From: Chloroflexota bacterium | GTDB taxonomy: Bacteria > Chloroflexota > UBA6077 > CF-72 | NCBI GenBank assembly: GCA_019239775.1 | Contig: JAFAZN010000241.1 | Span: forward strand, 1-38,557 | Direction of reading: 5' to 3' | DNA length: 38,557 nucleotides | Shown: piece by piece, positions 7,432 through 15,091 of the stretch | Position numbering within the stretch: position 1 is the first letter of the stretch | How the letters are laid out: every line of letters starts with the position of its first letter | Translations under genes and position numbers: made by a program | Notes under the pieces: model-generated | Database searches by the model: none | Seen by the model: only the letters and a program-made list of their open reading frames with translations | What the model was told of the DNA's origin: nothing

Positions 7432-7460
7432 ACTATACAGTCAACGCGCTAAACCACCAA
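7432..7460 (-). promoter_or_regulatory. Sigma-70 type promoter of lepB
   Basis: The minus strand carries TTGGTG (7455-7460), a 17-bp spacer, and TATAGT (7432-7437). Transcription would begin about 7 nt further on, leaving a leader of only about 4-5 nt before the lepB ATG. The -35 box begins directly after the fumC stop codon. Confidence 0.6.
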
Positions 7461-7461
7461 A

Positions 7462-8910
7462 TTAGCCTCCCGCGGATGCAAACTGGCGGCCCGGCTCGAC
7501 CATTGCGGCCGGGTCGAGAATCCGGTTGAGATCCGTCTCGGACAGCGAGGTACGCTCGCGCGCAAGGTCGCGAATGGTGCGCCCAGAGGCGTACGCCTCT
7601 TTGGCCAGCGCAGCCGCTGCGTCGTAGCCAATCTCGGGCGCGAGTGCGGTCACCAGCATCAAGCCGGATTCGACGATGTCTGGCCCGCGCGAGGTCGCCG
7701 AGAGCCCAGCCACAAGGTTGTCTGCGAAATTGCGCGTGGCGGTCCCCAGATAGCGAATCGAGTGGAGCAAGCTGCGGGCGGCAATGGGCAGCATCACGTT
7801 CAGCTCGAAGTTGCCGCTCTGCCCGGCGATGCTGACCGTCACGTCATTTCCGAGCACCATGGCGCACGCTTGCGTCAGCGACTCGGCAATGACGGGGTTG
7901 ACTTTGCCGGGCATGATCGAGGAGCCGGGCTGGACGGCCGGTACATCCAGCTCGCCGATGCCCGCGCGTGGCCCGCTGCCCATCCAGCGGATGTCGTTGG
8001 CGATCTTCAACAGCGAGATCGCGACCGTGCGCACGGCGCCACTGGCGGCAACGACGTTGTCGATGGTGCTCTGGGCCTGGAAGTGGTTGGACGTTTCGCG
8101 CAGTCCAAGGCCAGTGCGCTCATTGATGTGCTCGATCGTGCGCCGGGGGAAATCAGCGTGCATGTTGATGCCAGTACCGACGGCATTGCCGCCGAGAGCG
8201 ACCTCGCGCAGCTCGTCGCTGGCCTGCTCGAGTCGCTGCAGCGCCCTGTCCATCTGCCCGGCATAGCCCAGAAACTCCTGGCCGAGGCGGATGGGCGTTG
8301 CATCCTGAAGGTGCGTCCGACCCGTCTTGATCACGGGCCAGAACTCCTCGCGTTTGGCGTACAGGACCGCGCGTAGTCGTTCGACCGCTGGAATGAGGAC
8401 TTCGCGGAGCTCGGCGAGCGCGGACAGGTGGATCGCCGTGGGGATCACATCGTTGGACGACTGGCCGCGGTTGACATCATCGTTGGGGTGGACGAGCAGC
8501 TTGCCTTCGTGAATGGATGCGCCGAGGAACTCGGAGGCGCGGTGGGCAATGATCTCGTTGGCATTGGTGTTCGTGGAGGTGCCCGAACCGGTCTGGAAGA
8601 TGTCCAGCACGAACTGGTCGTCGAAGACGCCTGCCGCCGTCTCATCGGCCGCCTGCGCGATGGCGTCGGCCTTACCCGGGTCCACGATGTGGAGGTCGCG
8701 GTTGGCCAGGGCGGCGGCGGCTTTGATCGTGCCGAGCGCCCAGATGAAGCGTCGGTCGAAGCGCTCGCCACTGATTGGAAAGTTCTGAACAGCACGCTGC
8801 GTCGAGGCGCCGTAATACGCGCCCTCAGGCACCTCGAGCTGTCCCATCGAATCACGCTCGACGCGTTTCGGCGGAACCGAACGCGGCGGCCGGGACGCGT
8901 TTGCTGTCAC
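7462..8910 (-). CDS. fumC: Class II fumarate hydratase
   Basis: A 482-residue iron-independent fumarase interconverting fumarate and L-malate in the TCA cycle. Visible motifs are RDSMGQLEVPEGAYYGASTQRA at the start (MGxxxVP with the AQTQRA-like segment), SGTSTNTNANEIIAHRA, TGRTHLQDATPIRLGQE with the catalytic histidine, and the superfamily signature GSSIMPGKVNP on the flexible active-site loop. Aspartase has a similar signature, but the overall pattern and length suit fumarase better. GTG 8910 gives a 21-residue lead before the conserved core; an internal ATG at 8847 is an alternative start. No ribosome site is clear at either. Confidence 0.88.
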   Translation of the reverse strand: MTANASRPPRSVPPKRVERDSMGQLEVPEGAYYGASTQRAVQNFPISGERFDRRFIWALGTIKAAAALANRDLHIVDPGKADAIAQAADETAAGVFDDQFVLDIFQTGSGTSTNTNANEIIAHRASEFLGASIHEGKLLVHPNDDVNRGQSSNDVIPTAIHLSALAELREVLIPAVERLRAVLYAKREEFWPVIKTGRTHLQDATPIRLGQEFLGYAGQMDRALQRLEQASDELREVALGGNAVGTGINMHADFPRRTIEHINERTGLGLRETSNHFQAQSTIDNVVAASGAVRTVAISLLKIANDIRWMGSGPRAGIGELDVPAVQPGSSIMPGKVNPVIAESLTQACAMVLGNDVTVSIAGQSGNFELNVMLPIAARSLLHSIRYLGTATRNFADNLVAGLSATSRGPDIVESGLMLVTALAPEIGYDAAAALAKEAYASGRTIRDLARERTSLSETDLNRILDPAAMVEPGRQFASAGG

Positions 8911-9006
8911 GTGTGAAGTGTAGACGAGGGCCTGGCGGCCGCAGACCTGTACGGTTGGCCGTGATCTGGCCGACCTTTCGGCGCGTACCGTCTATCGAGC
9001 AGCTGC

Positions 9007-9678
9007 ATGGAGCTCGAAATGTTCCTCGACACATACGGTGTGGCCGCTGCCTGCGCGGTCATGCTGGTCAAAGCCATCGGGGTGCCGATCCCGATACCCG
9101 GGGATGTGATCTTGCTCGCAACCGCGGCCCGGGCCGCCGAGGGCAAAGTAGTGGTGTGGCTCGCGTTTTCCGCGCTGCTGCTGGCCATCATCGGCGGTGG
9201 GTTGCTGCAGTTCCTTCTCGCGCGCGGACCCGCCCGCAGCACGGTGGTGCGCTACGGCCCGCGCCTGGGTTTGACCGCCGATCGCCTAGAACGCGTCGGC
9301 GCGCGAATGTGCAAGGTCGGGCCACTTGGCATCGGCCTCGCCGTCCTCACGCCGGGGGTGCGTAGCGCGGTCGTGCCCGCGTGCGGACTGACCGACGTTC
9401 CACTGGGCATGTTTGTCACCGGTCTGGCAGCGGGCAGCGCTATCGACCTCGGCCTGCATTTCGCGATTGGCTACGCAGGCTCCAATCTGCTGGCGATGGT
9501 GGTTGCGCCGTCGCCGGTCGCCCTGGCGGCGGGGCTGGCGCTGGTTGGGCTAGCGGCGTGGTTCATCATCGCGCGCCGACGTCGCTCGACGCCGGAGGTG
9601 CTGAACGCGTGGGCGCAGGCGACGTGTCCGGTGTGTTTGGTGGTGGGTAACGCGGTACCCTGGGATGGTGCCGCCTGA
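9007..9678 (+). CDS. DedA/VTT-domain membrane protein
   Basis: A 223-residue integral membrane protein of the DedA (SNARE-associated, VTT) family, whose members include scramblase-like and undecaprenyl-phosphate transport proteins. The conserved GVPIPIPGDVILLATAA turn (about residues 25-42) is the re-entrant segment with its Pro-x-Pro-x-x-Pro pattern and acidic residue. A second hairpin surrounds LTPGVRSAVVPACGLTDV, matching the family's R-x2-x3-x-A-G motif. Five to six hydrophobic segments are visible. The ATG at 9007 is weakly preceded by GCAGC; there is no ribosome site. The last 14 nt overlap the next small gene, and the C-terminal tail carries an unusual CPVC pair. Confidence 0.75.
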   Translation: MELEMFLDTYGVAAACAVMLVKAIGVPIPIPGDVILLATAARAAEGKVVVWLAFSALLLAIIGGGLLQFLLARGPARSTVVRYGPRLGLTADRLERVGARMCKVGPLGIGLAVLTPGVRSAVVPACGLTDVPLGMFVTGLAAGSAIDLGLHFAIGYAGSNLLAMVVAPSPVALAAGLALVGLAAWFIIARRRRSTPEVLNAWAQATCPVCLVVGNAVPWDGAA

Positions 9679-10015
9679 GACGTCGGCAGGCGAGGATACC
9701 CGCGTCTGGATCGGTCGCATCAGCCCTGGACGTGAGAGTGAGCACAAGCAGTTCGTCGACTGGCTGAATGGGCCCGAGGCCGCGGAGACCTTCCGGCGCC
9801 GTCGGCTGACCGAGTATCAACTGAGCGAGGACGCCGGCGAGCTGACGGTCGTGTTCAAAGCCCCCCACACTGGCGATCCACGCATCATGATCGACTTTCT
9901 ACGTTATCCGGGAGTTTGGCCGGAGTATTGGGAGTTCCAGCGCGGCGGGCGCGCCGAAGACGTTCCTGCGCCTGCGGGCGGTACGGTCCGCGTTCACTGG
10001 CGGCGTGATAGCTGA
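9665..10015 (+). CDS. Hypothetical small protein
   Basis: A 116-residue soluble protein I do not recognise. It is rich in charged and aromatic residues, with strand-helix-strand candidates such as RVWIGRISPGRESEHKQFVDWL, then ELTVVFKAP, IMIDFLRYPGVWPEYWEFQ and TVRVHW. That order would fit a small alpha/beta, ferredoxin-like (dimeric alpha-beta barrel) fold, but no catalytic motif stands out. It starts inside the DedA gene (14-nt overlap) and ends 3 nt before the M20 amidohydrolase start, so it is the second member of a coupled gene run. Codon use looks like its neighbours, which supports a real gene. Confidence 0.6.
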   Translation: MVPPETSAGEDTRVWIGRISPGRESEHKQFVDWLNGPEAAETFRRRRLTEYQLSEDAGELTVVFKAPHTGDPRIMIDFLRYPGVWPEYWEFQRGGRAEDVPAPAGGTVRVHWRRDS

Positions 10016-10018
10016 GGC

Positions 10019-11185
10019 ATGCTGACGTCCGAACAGCGCGAGCACCTGGTCGAGCTTCGACGCGATTTTCACAGGTATCCGGAGCTGGCGCACCAGGAGC
10101 ATCGGACCGCGCACCTCATCGCGGACCGCCTGACCGACCTGCGCCTCGACGAAGTTCGGACTGGCGTCGGACAGACAGGTGTTGTCGGCATCCTGAACGG
10201 CGCTCGCCCGGGGCGGCGCGTGCTCTTGCGCGCCGATATTGATGCGCTTCCGCTCACCGAGACCGATCGTGGGCAGTCCTATCGGTCCACGCAACCTGCT
10301 GTCCATCATGCCTGCGGACATGATGGACACACCGCGATCCTGCTCACGGTGGCAGAGCTGCTAGCGGCTCGGCGCGACGCGTGGCCAGGCAGTGTGACAT
10401 TCGCGTTTCAGCCCGCCGAGGAGCGCGTTGGCGGCGCAGCGGGCATGATCCAGGACGGTGCGATCGAGCCGCGGCCGGACGCGTCCTTTGGACTGCATCT
10501 CTGGAACGAGATTCCCGTGGGGAGAATCGATGTGCGGCCAGGACCAATCTTTGCTTCGGCCGACGCCTTCGTCGTCGAGCTCTGCAGCACTGGCGGACAC
10601 GCCGCGATGCCGCACCAGGTCGCCGACCCGGTGATGGCCAGCGCGCAGTTGATCGTGGCGCTCCAGACTCTTGTTTCGCGCGAGTCGCCACCGCTGGAAC
10701 CAGCCGTTCTGACCATTGGCAGCATCCACGGGGGTTCGGCGCCAAACATCATCCCCACGCGTGTGGAGCTGCAGGGCACCCTACGCGCGTTCGCGCCGGA
10801 GTTGCGCGATCGTCTCCTGAGCCGACTTCGTGAGCTCGTTGCCTCGGTGGCGAGCACGTTCCGAGTTGAGTCACACGTCAGGATGACGGACTCGTGTCCC
10901 GCTTGCATCAACAATGTCGAGATGGCGGAGCTCGTGCAACGAGTAGCCGAAAGCATCGCGGGTGCCGACAACGTCACAGGGGATCAGCGCACCATGGGCG
11001 CGGACGATATGTCGCTATTTCTGAACGACGTGCCGGGCTGCTACTTTTTCGTTGGCGCCGCCAATTCCGAACGCGGACTCGACAGTCCGCACCACAGCCC
11101 GGCGTTCGACTTTGACGAACGCGCATTAGACATCGGCGTACAGACGCTGGCGAGTGTGGCGCTGGAGTTTCTAAATGGCGGATGA
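10019..11185 (+). CDS. M20 family amidohydrolase (hippurate/N-acyl amino acid hydrolase type)
   Basis: A 388-residue metallo-amidohydrolase of the M20D group, which removes acyl groups from N-acylated amino acids or similar amides. Metal-binding motifs are visible: LLRADIDALPL (Asp), HACGHDGHTA (Cys/His cluster), QPAEERVGGAAGMI (general base Glu-Glu), GLHLWNEIPVG, and a C-terminal SPHHSPAFDFDE-like segment (here DSPHHSPAFDFDE) with the last metal histidine. The lid/dimerisation domain lies between about residues 180 and 290 (STGGHAAMPHQVADPV, PNIIPTRVELQGTLR). ATG 10019 follows TGAGG. The 3' end overlaps the Lon-domain gene by 11 nt. The natural substrate is unknown. Confidence 0.87.
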   Translation: MLTSEQREHLVELRRDFHRYPELAHQEHRTAHLIADRLTDLRLDEVRTGVGQTGVVGILNGARPGRRVLLRADIDALPLTETDRGQSYRSTQPAVHHACGHDGHTAILLTVAELLAARRDAWPGSVTFAFQPAEERVGGAAGMIQDGAIEPRPDASFGLHLWNEIPVGRIDVRPGPIFASADAFVVELCSTGGHAAMPHQVADPVMASAQLIVALQTLVSRESPPLEPAVLTIGSIHGGSAPNIIPTRVELQGTLRAFAPELRDRLLSRLRELVASVASTFRVESHVRMTDSCPACINNVEMAELVQRVAESIAGADNVTGDQRTMGADDMSLFLNDVPGCYFFVGAANSERGLDSPHHSPAFDFDERALDIGVQTLASVALEFLNGG

Positions 11186-11816
11186 GGCTGAACGGGTATT
11201 GCCGCTGTTTCCCCTCGAACAGGTGGTGCTGTTCCCTGGTATGTCCCTGCCACTGCGCATCTTCGAAGAGCGCTATAAGGTCATGATCGGCGCCTGCCAG
11301 GTCACAGACCAACTTTTCGGCGTGGTGTTGATCCGAACTGGCCGCGAAGTTGGCGATCCCGCCGAGCCGGAGCACGTCGGCTGCACGGCGCGGATGGTCC
11401 GCGTCGATCGCATCCCTGACGGCCAAATACACATCCTTACCGTTGGAGAACAGCGCTTCCGCTTGATCGGCTCAGCGCGTGTGATGCCGGAGGGCTACCT
11501 CGTCGGCGACGTGCAACTGCTGGGAGATCCGCCAGCAACGGTGGACGCCAGTCTCATGGCCGCGGTGGGTCAGCAGTTCACGCGCTACCAGCAGGCCGTA
11601 CTCGGCATGACCGGCCGGGGTGACCCGGTGCGGGCCATGGAGCTGCCCAAGGATCCGGCCCGGCTGTCGTACCGCATCGCGTCGACGCTGTTCGTCGACC
11701 CCCAGGAGCGACAGAAGCTGCTCGAGCTGGACGACGCGGCCGCCCGGCTGCGCGCGGAGCTGGCGTTGCTCGAGCGTGAAATGCCCAAGACGATTGGACC
11801 GTTTTCACTGAACTAA
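11175..11816 (+). CDS. Standalone Lon N-terminal (substrate-binding) domain protein
   Basis: A 213-residue protein consisting only of the LON N-domain, without the AAA and protease parts of Lon. It begins with LPLFPLEQVVLFPGMSLPLRIFE, the hallmark first strand pair, and continues through YKVMIGAC, FGVVLI, GCTARMVRVDRIPDGQIHILTVGEQRFRL; a helical C-terminal half (about 120-213) follows. Such proteins may bind unfolded peptides; no enzymatic function is established for them. ATG 11175 overlaps the M20 gene's last codons, and the GT9 gene begins 3 nt after its stop, so the DedA-to-GT9 group is probably one transcript. Confidence 0.85.
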   Translation: MADEAERVLPLFPLEQVVLFPGMSLPLRIFEERYKVMIGACQVTDQLFGVVLIRTGREVGDPAEPEHVGCTARMVRVDRIPDGQIHILTVGEQRFRLIGSARVMPEGYLVGDVQLLGDPPATVDASLMAAVGQQFTRYQQAVLGMTGRGDPVRAMELPKDPARLSYRIASTLFVDPQERQKLLELDDAAARLRAELALLEREMPKTIGPFSLN

Positions 11817-11818
11817 GG

Positions 11819-12604
11819 GTGCTCGTGTTGCGGCCCGGCGCGCTGGGCGACACGCTCTTGGCCGTACCCGCCTTGCGGGCCCTGCGAGGCGCGTACGCGC
11901 CAGTTACGCTTGCGGCCCACCCCGGGGCGGTACGCTTACTGGCCTCAGTCGGAGAGGTCGCCCGCGGCATGCCCTTCGACGACCCATCTCTCGCGTGGGT
12001 GTTCAACCGTGACGCGGTTCAGCAAGAGGACGTGCTGGTCGCCTGGATGGCGCCTGCCCCAGGGCTGCGGCACGCCAAGATCGTGGCGCCGTCACGACCG
12101 CCGGCGATGGACCGCCACTGCGCGCGCTACTTGCTGGAAACGCTTGCGCCGCTGGGCATCGACCTCGCCTGGGATGAAGCGCCACTGCGCGTGACGCCCC
12201 TGGTCACTGAGGAAGTCCTCGTTCATCCGGGGAGTGGTTCCCCTGCGAAGAACTGGCCACCGGATTGCTTCGCGAAACTCGTTCGAAACCTGGATGCACC
12301 TGTCCGTCTGGTCGTTGGCGAGGCCGACCGTGCCGCCGCGGACGCAGTGCAAACCCACCTGGGTCAGGCGCTACCTTGGCTCGAGCAGCTTACATTCGAG
12401 GAGCTAGCCTCCCGACTTGCCGGTTGCAGAGCGTACGTCGGCAACGACTCAGGCGTGAGCCACCTCGCCGGTTTGTGTGGCGCACGTACCGTGGCGATCT
12501 TCGGTCCAAGCGACCCGAGTGTCTGGCGGCCCCTGGGCCCAAATGTCCACATCCGGCGGTTCGATAGCGAACCTGGAGAGATTGCTTCGCTTCTCAACGC
12601 TTAG
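11819..12604 (+). CDS. Glycosyltransferase family 9 (heptosyltransferase-like)
   Basis: A 261-residue GT9 family protein. The N-terminus reads LVLRPGALGDTLLAVPALRALR, the GxxGDxxLxxPxL motif of the family, and the C-terminal Rossmann domain holds VLVHPGSGSPAKNWP and the donor-binding YVGNDSGVSHLAGLCGARTVAIFG. It probably transfers a sugar to a glycan or glycolipid; family members in Gram-negative bacteria add heptose to lipopolysaccharide, but some act on other surface polymers. It is shorter than typical (about 330-350 residues), with a reduced first domain. The GTG start lies 3 nt after the Lon-domain stop. Its TAG overlaps the stop of the convergent PBP gene. Confidence 0.8.
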   Translation: MLVLRPGALGDTLLAVPALRALRGAYAPVTLAAHPGAVRLLASVGEVARGMPFDDPSLAWVFNRDAVQQEDVLVAWMAPAPGLRHAKIVAPSRPPAMDRHCARYLLETLAPLGIDLAWDEAPLRVTPLVTEEVLVHPGSGSPAKNWPPDCFAKLVRNLDAPVRLVVGEADRAAADAVQTHLGQALPWLEQLTFEELASRLAGCRAYVGNDSGVSHLAGLCGARTVAIFGPSDPSVWRPLGPNVHIRRFDSEPGEIASLLNA

Positions 12605-15051
12605 TGCGGTTTCGGCGTGGGCTTTGGGGCTGGCGCCGGCGGTGCCGTCGGCTGGGCCTGCGGCTTCGGCGTGACAGGCGCAGGCGCGGCCGTCGGCTGC
12701 GGTTTCGGCTGGGCCGCCGGTTGCGGCGGGGCCGCGGGCGCAGGCGCGGGAGCCTGCGCGGGAGCGGCGTCCTGCGGCGGCGATTCGTCGGTGGCCGCCG
12801 GGGTTGGCTGCGCGGTCGGTCGCGCTGGCAGCGGACCGGCCTGAACGGTCCCCTTCGGCGCGGTTTCGGTGAAGAAGATGTCGTTCCAGCACAACGGCGC
12901 ACCGGGCCGCAAGCGGGTGTCGCCGCAAACCTGCCGGTCCACGAGGCCATCTGGTCGCGGGAAGTCCTGCGGCTGCAGGTGCCAGTAATCGAAGGACATC
13001 TTCATCGACGCCGGCCAGACCTTTGCCGCGGTCAGCGTGCTCAACGTCTGGTGCATGGGATGACCATCAGCGTTGCCGACCCACACCACGATCGCCAGGT
13101 CAGGCGTGTAGCCATCGGTCCAGGTGTCGCGATAGTTGTCGGTCGTGCCCGTTTTCGATGCGGCCGGCCAGAGCGGCGCTTTCGGATCGTCATTCTGGTG
13201 CAGCATCAACGGCGTGTTCGGCCCATACGTGAACAGCTTCGCGTTCGGGTCGGACAGCACGTTGGTGATCATGTATGCCGCGCGTGGATCAATGACCTGT
13301 TCGCCTTGAGGCACCTTGTAGTCTTCGAGCACATTGCCTTCGGCGTCGACGATGCGCGTGATGGAAACCAGTGGGATCTTTAACCCATTGTTGGCAAAGG
13401 TCGCGTAGATCTGGGCCATGTCCATCGGGCGGACCTCAGCTCCACCCAGGGACATACTCAAGCCGAACGTCTTGCCCGAGTCAGGTCCCCATGTGGTGAT
13501 GCCCCACGACTGACCTGCCTGGACCAGCGTGTCCACGCCGACGAAATCAAGCGCCTTTACCGCTGGAATGTCGAGCGAATTCCCAAGCGCGCTGCGCACG
13601 GTTGTCTGGCCATGGAAGATGTTGTCGAAGTTGACAGGACACCATTTGTGAGTTGGCGTGTCTTGCCAGCAGGTTGGCGCATCGTCGATGGTCGTTGCTG
13701 GTGCCCAACCTTTGAGAAATGCCTGACTATAGACCAGTGGCTTGATCGATGAGCCCGGCTGTCTCTCACTGGTAAGAAGGTCAACTTGGCCGTCGATGGA
13801 TTCGTCGTTGTAATCGAGGCTACCGTTGAAGGCGAGGATTTCGCCAGTCTTGGGATTCACGGCAATCTGCGCCGCATTCGTGGCGCCCTGCGTCGAGATC
13901 GTCGGCTTTGAATCCTGCAGCACTTGCTGCATCTTGTCGTTGTAGTCGTTGTCGAGTGTGGTGTAGATCTTCAAGCCGCCCTGGTAAAGCGTCTTGGCGC
14001 CGTATTTCTGTTCGACAAGGTCGCGAATGTACATCACCCAGTGCGGCGCCTTGAGCTCGACCTGGTGTTCTTTGATCTGCAGCGGCTCGGCGTACGCATC
14101 CCGCGCTTGTTGCTCAGTGATGAACCCGTGTCGCGTCATCTGCTCGAGCACGTACGCCTGTCGTTCCTTAGTCACCACGGGAATACCGTCGGCGGTTCGA
14201 GGAACGTCCGTTCGCGTCGGATCGTATTCGGACGGAGCTTGCACCAACCCGGCGATTAACGAGGCTTCCGCGATATCGAGATCGCGCGCGTGCTTATCGA
14301 AATAATCCTGGGCGGCGGCTTCGACCCCATAACTCTGGTTCCCGTACGGAACCTCGTTCAGGTACATCTCCAGGATCTGGTCCTTGGAGAGCTTTTCGTC
14401 GAGCTGATACGCCAGGATGATTTCGCGCAGCTTGCGTGTGATGGTGACTTGCTGGCGCTCCTCGGGCGACAGAATCACGTTGCGCACGAGCTGCTGCGTA
14501 ATCGTCGATGCGCCCGTGGTGCTGGCGCCGCTGCCGGTGATGAATGCGGATCGAAGTGTTGCCCGTAGATCGACACCGCGATGCTGGTAGAAGAACGCGT
14601 CCTCGGCAGCGAGCGACGCATCGATCAGGTTCTGTGAAATCTGATCCAACGGCACGACGGTGCGTTTGCCGCCGTTCGGGTCATAAAACTCCCAGAGCAG
14701 CGTTCCATTGCGATCGAAGATCTGGGCGGTCTTGAAGCTCGCGTAATTGCTTATTTCACTGAGCGACGGAAGATCACGCGTGAGCATGGCGTAACCCGTG
14801 GCGGCGCCTTGCAGCAGAATGAAAATCCCGAGCAGGCCGATCCCCATAATCGCCACCAGAAGACCCGATCCAACAAGAAGAGGTCGAGTGATACGGGTAC
14901 TCGTGTCGACGCGGTCCCTGTACTCGCGTGCAACCTGCAGGCGATAGAGGCGTTGCAGGCGTTCCTGCGCCCGCATTTGTGCGCGGCGCCGAATCTCCAG
15001 GTTGTGGCCGTTGCCATTCCCATGTCCGTTGCCGTTGCCGTAGCGCTGCAT
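12601..15051 (-). CDS. Class A penicillin-binding protein (transglycosylase/transpeptidase)
   Basis: An 816-residue bifunctional peptidoglycan synthase. The cytoplasmic N-terminus has a Gly-Asn repeat (GNGNGHGNGNGHN), then a membrane helix (about 57-82). The GT51 domain has catalytic Glu150 in AAEDAFFYQHRGVD, then GASTITQQLVRN and RKLREIILAYQLDEKLSKDQ. The transpeptidase domain has Ser434-x-x-Lys437 (SSIK) and Lys633-Thr-Gly (KTGTT). The second motif reads Ser492-Leu-Asp (SLD) where SxN is usual. The last 80 or so residues are Ala/Pro/Gln-rich, probably an extended wall-spanning tail. ATG 15051 is 40 nt downstream of the rqcH stop, so the two genes may be cotranscribed. Confidence 0.93.
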   Translation of the reverse strand: MQRYGNGNGHGNGNGHNLEIRRRAQMRAQERLQRLYRLQVAREYRDRVDTSTRITRPLLVGSGLLVAIMGIGLLGIFILLQGAATGYAMLTRDLPSLSEISNYASFKTAQIFDRNGTLLWEFYDPNGGKRTVVPLDQISQNLIDASLAAEDAFFYQHRGVDLRATLRSAFITGSGASTTGASTITQQLVRNVILSPEERQQVTITRKLREIILAYQLDEKLSKDQILEMYLNEVPYGNQSYGVEAAAQDYFDKHARDLDIAEASLIAGLVQAPSEYDPTRTDVPRTADGIPVVTKERQAYVLEQMTRHGFITEQQARDAYAEPLQIKEHQVELKAPHWVMYIRDLVEQKYGAKTLYQGGLKIYTTLDNDYNDKMQQVLQDSKPTISTQGATNAAQIAVNPKTGEILAFNGSLDYNDESIDGQVDLLTSERQPGSSIKPLVYSQAFLKGWAPATTIDDAPTCWQDTPTHKWCPVNFDNIFHGQTTVRSALGNSLDIPAVKALDFVGVDTLVQAGQSWGITTWGPDSGKTFGLSMSLGGAEVRPMDMAQIYATFANNGLKIPLVSITRIVDAEGNVLEDYKVPQGEQVIDPRAAYMITNVLSDPNAKLFTYGPNTPLMLHQNDDPKAPLWPAASKTGTTDNYRDTWTDGYTPDLAIVVWVGNADGHPMHQTLSTLTAAKVWPASMKMSFDYWHLQPQDFPRPDGLVDRQVCGDTRLRPGAPLCWNDIFFTETAPKGTVQAGPLPARPTAQPTPAATDESPPQDAAPAQAPAPAPAAPPQPAAQPKPQPTAAPAPVTPKPQAQPTAPPAPAPKPTPKPH

Positions 15052-15091
15052 CCAGGCGGGTTCTCGCTAGAGCAGAGATGATGCCATACGG

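Noticed and set aside
12604..13383. A long Arg/Gly-rich plus-strand frame opposite the PBP tail
   Set aside because: Composition is that of antisense to an Ala/Pro-rich coding region; the minus-strand frame has clear PBP motifs.
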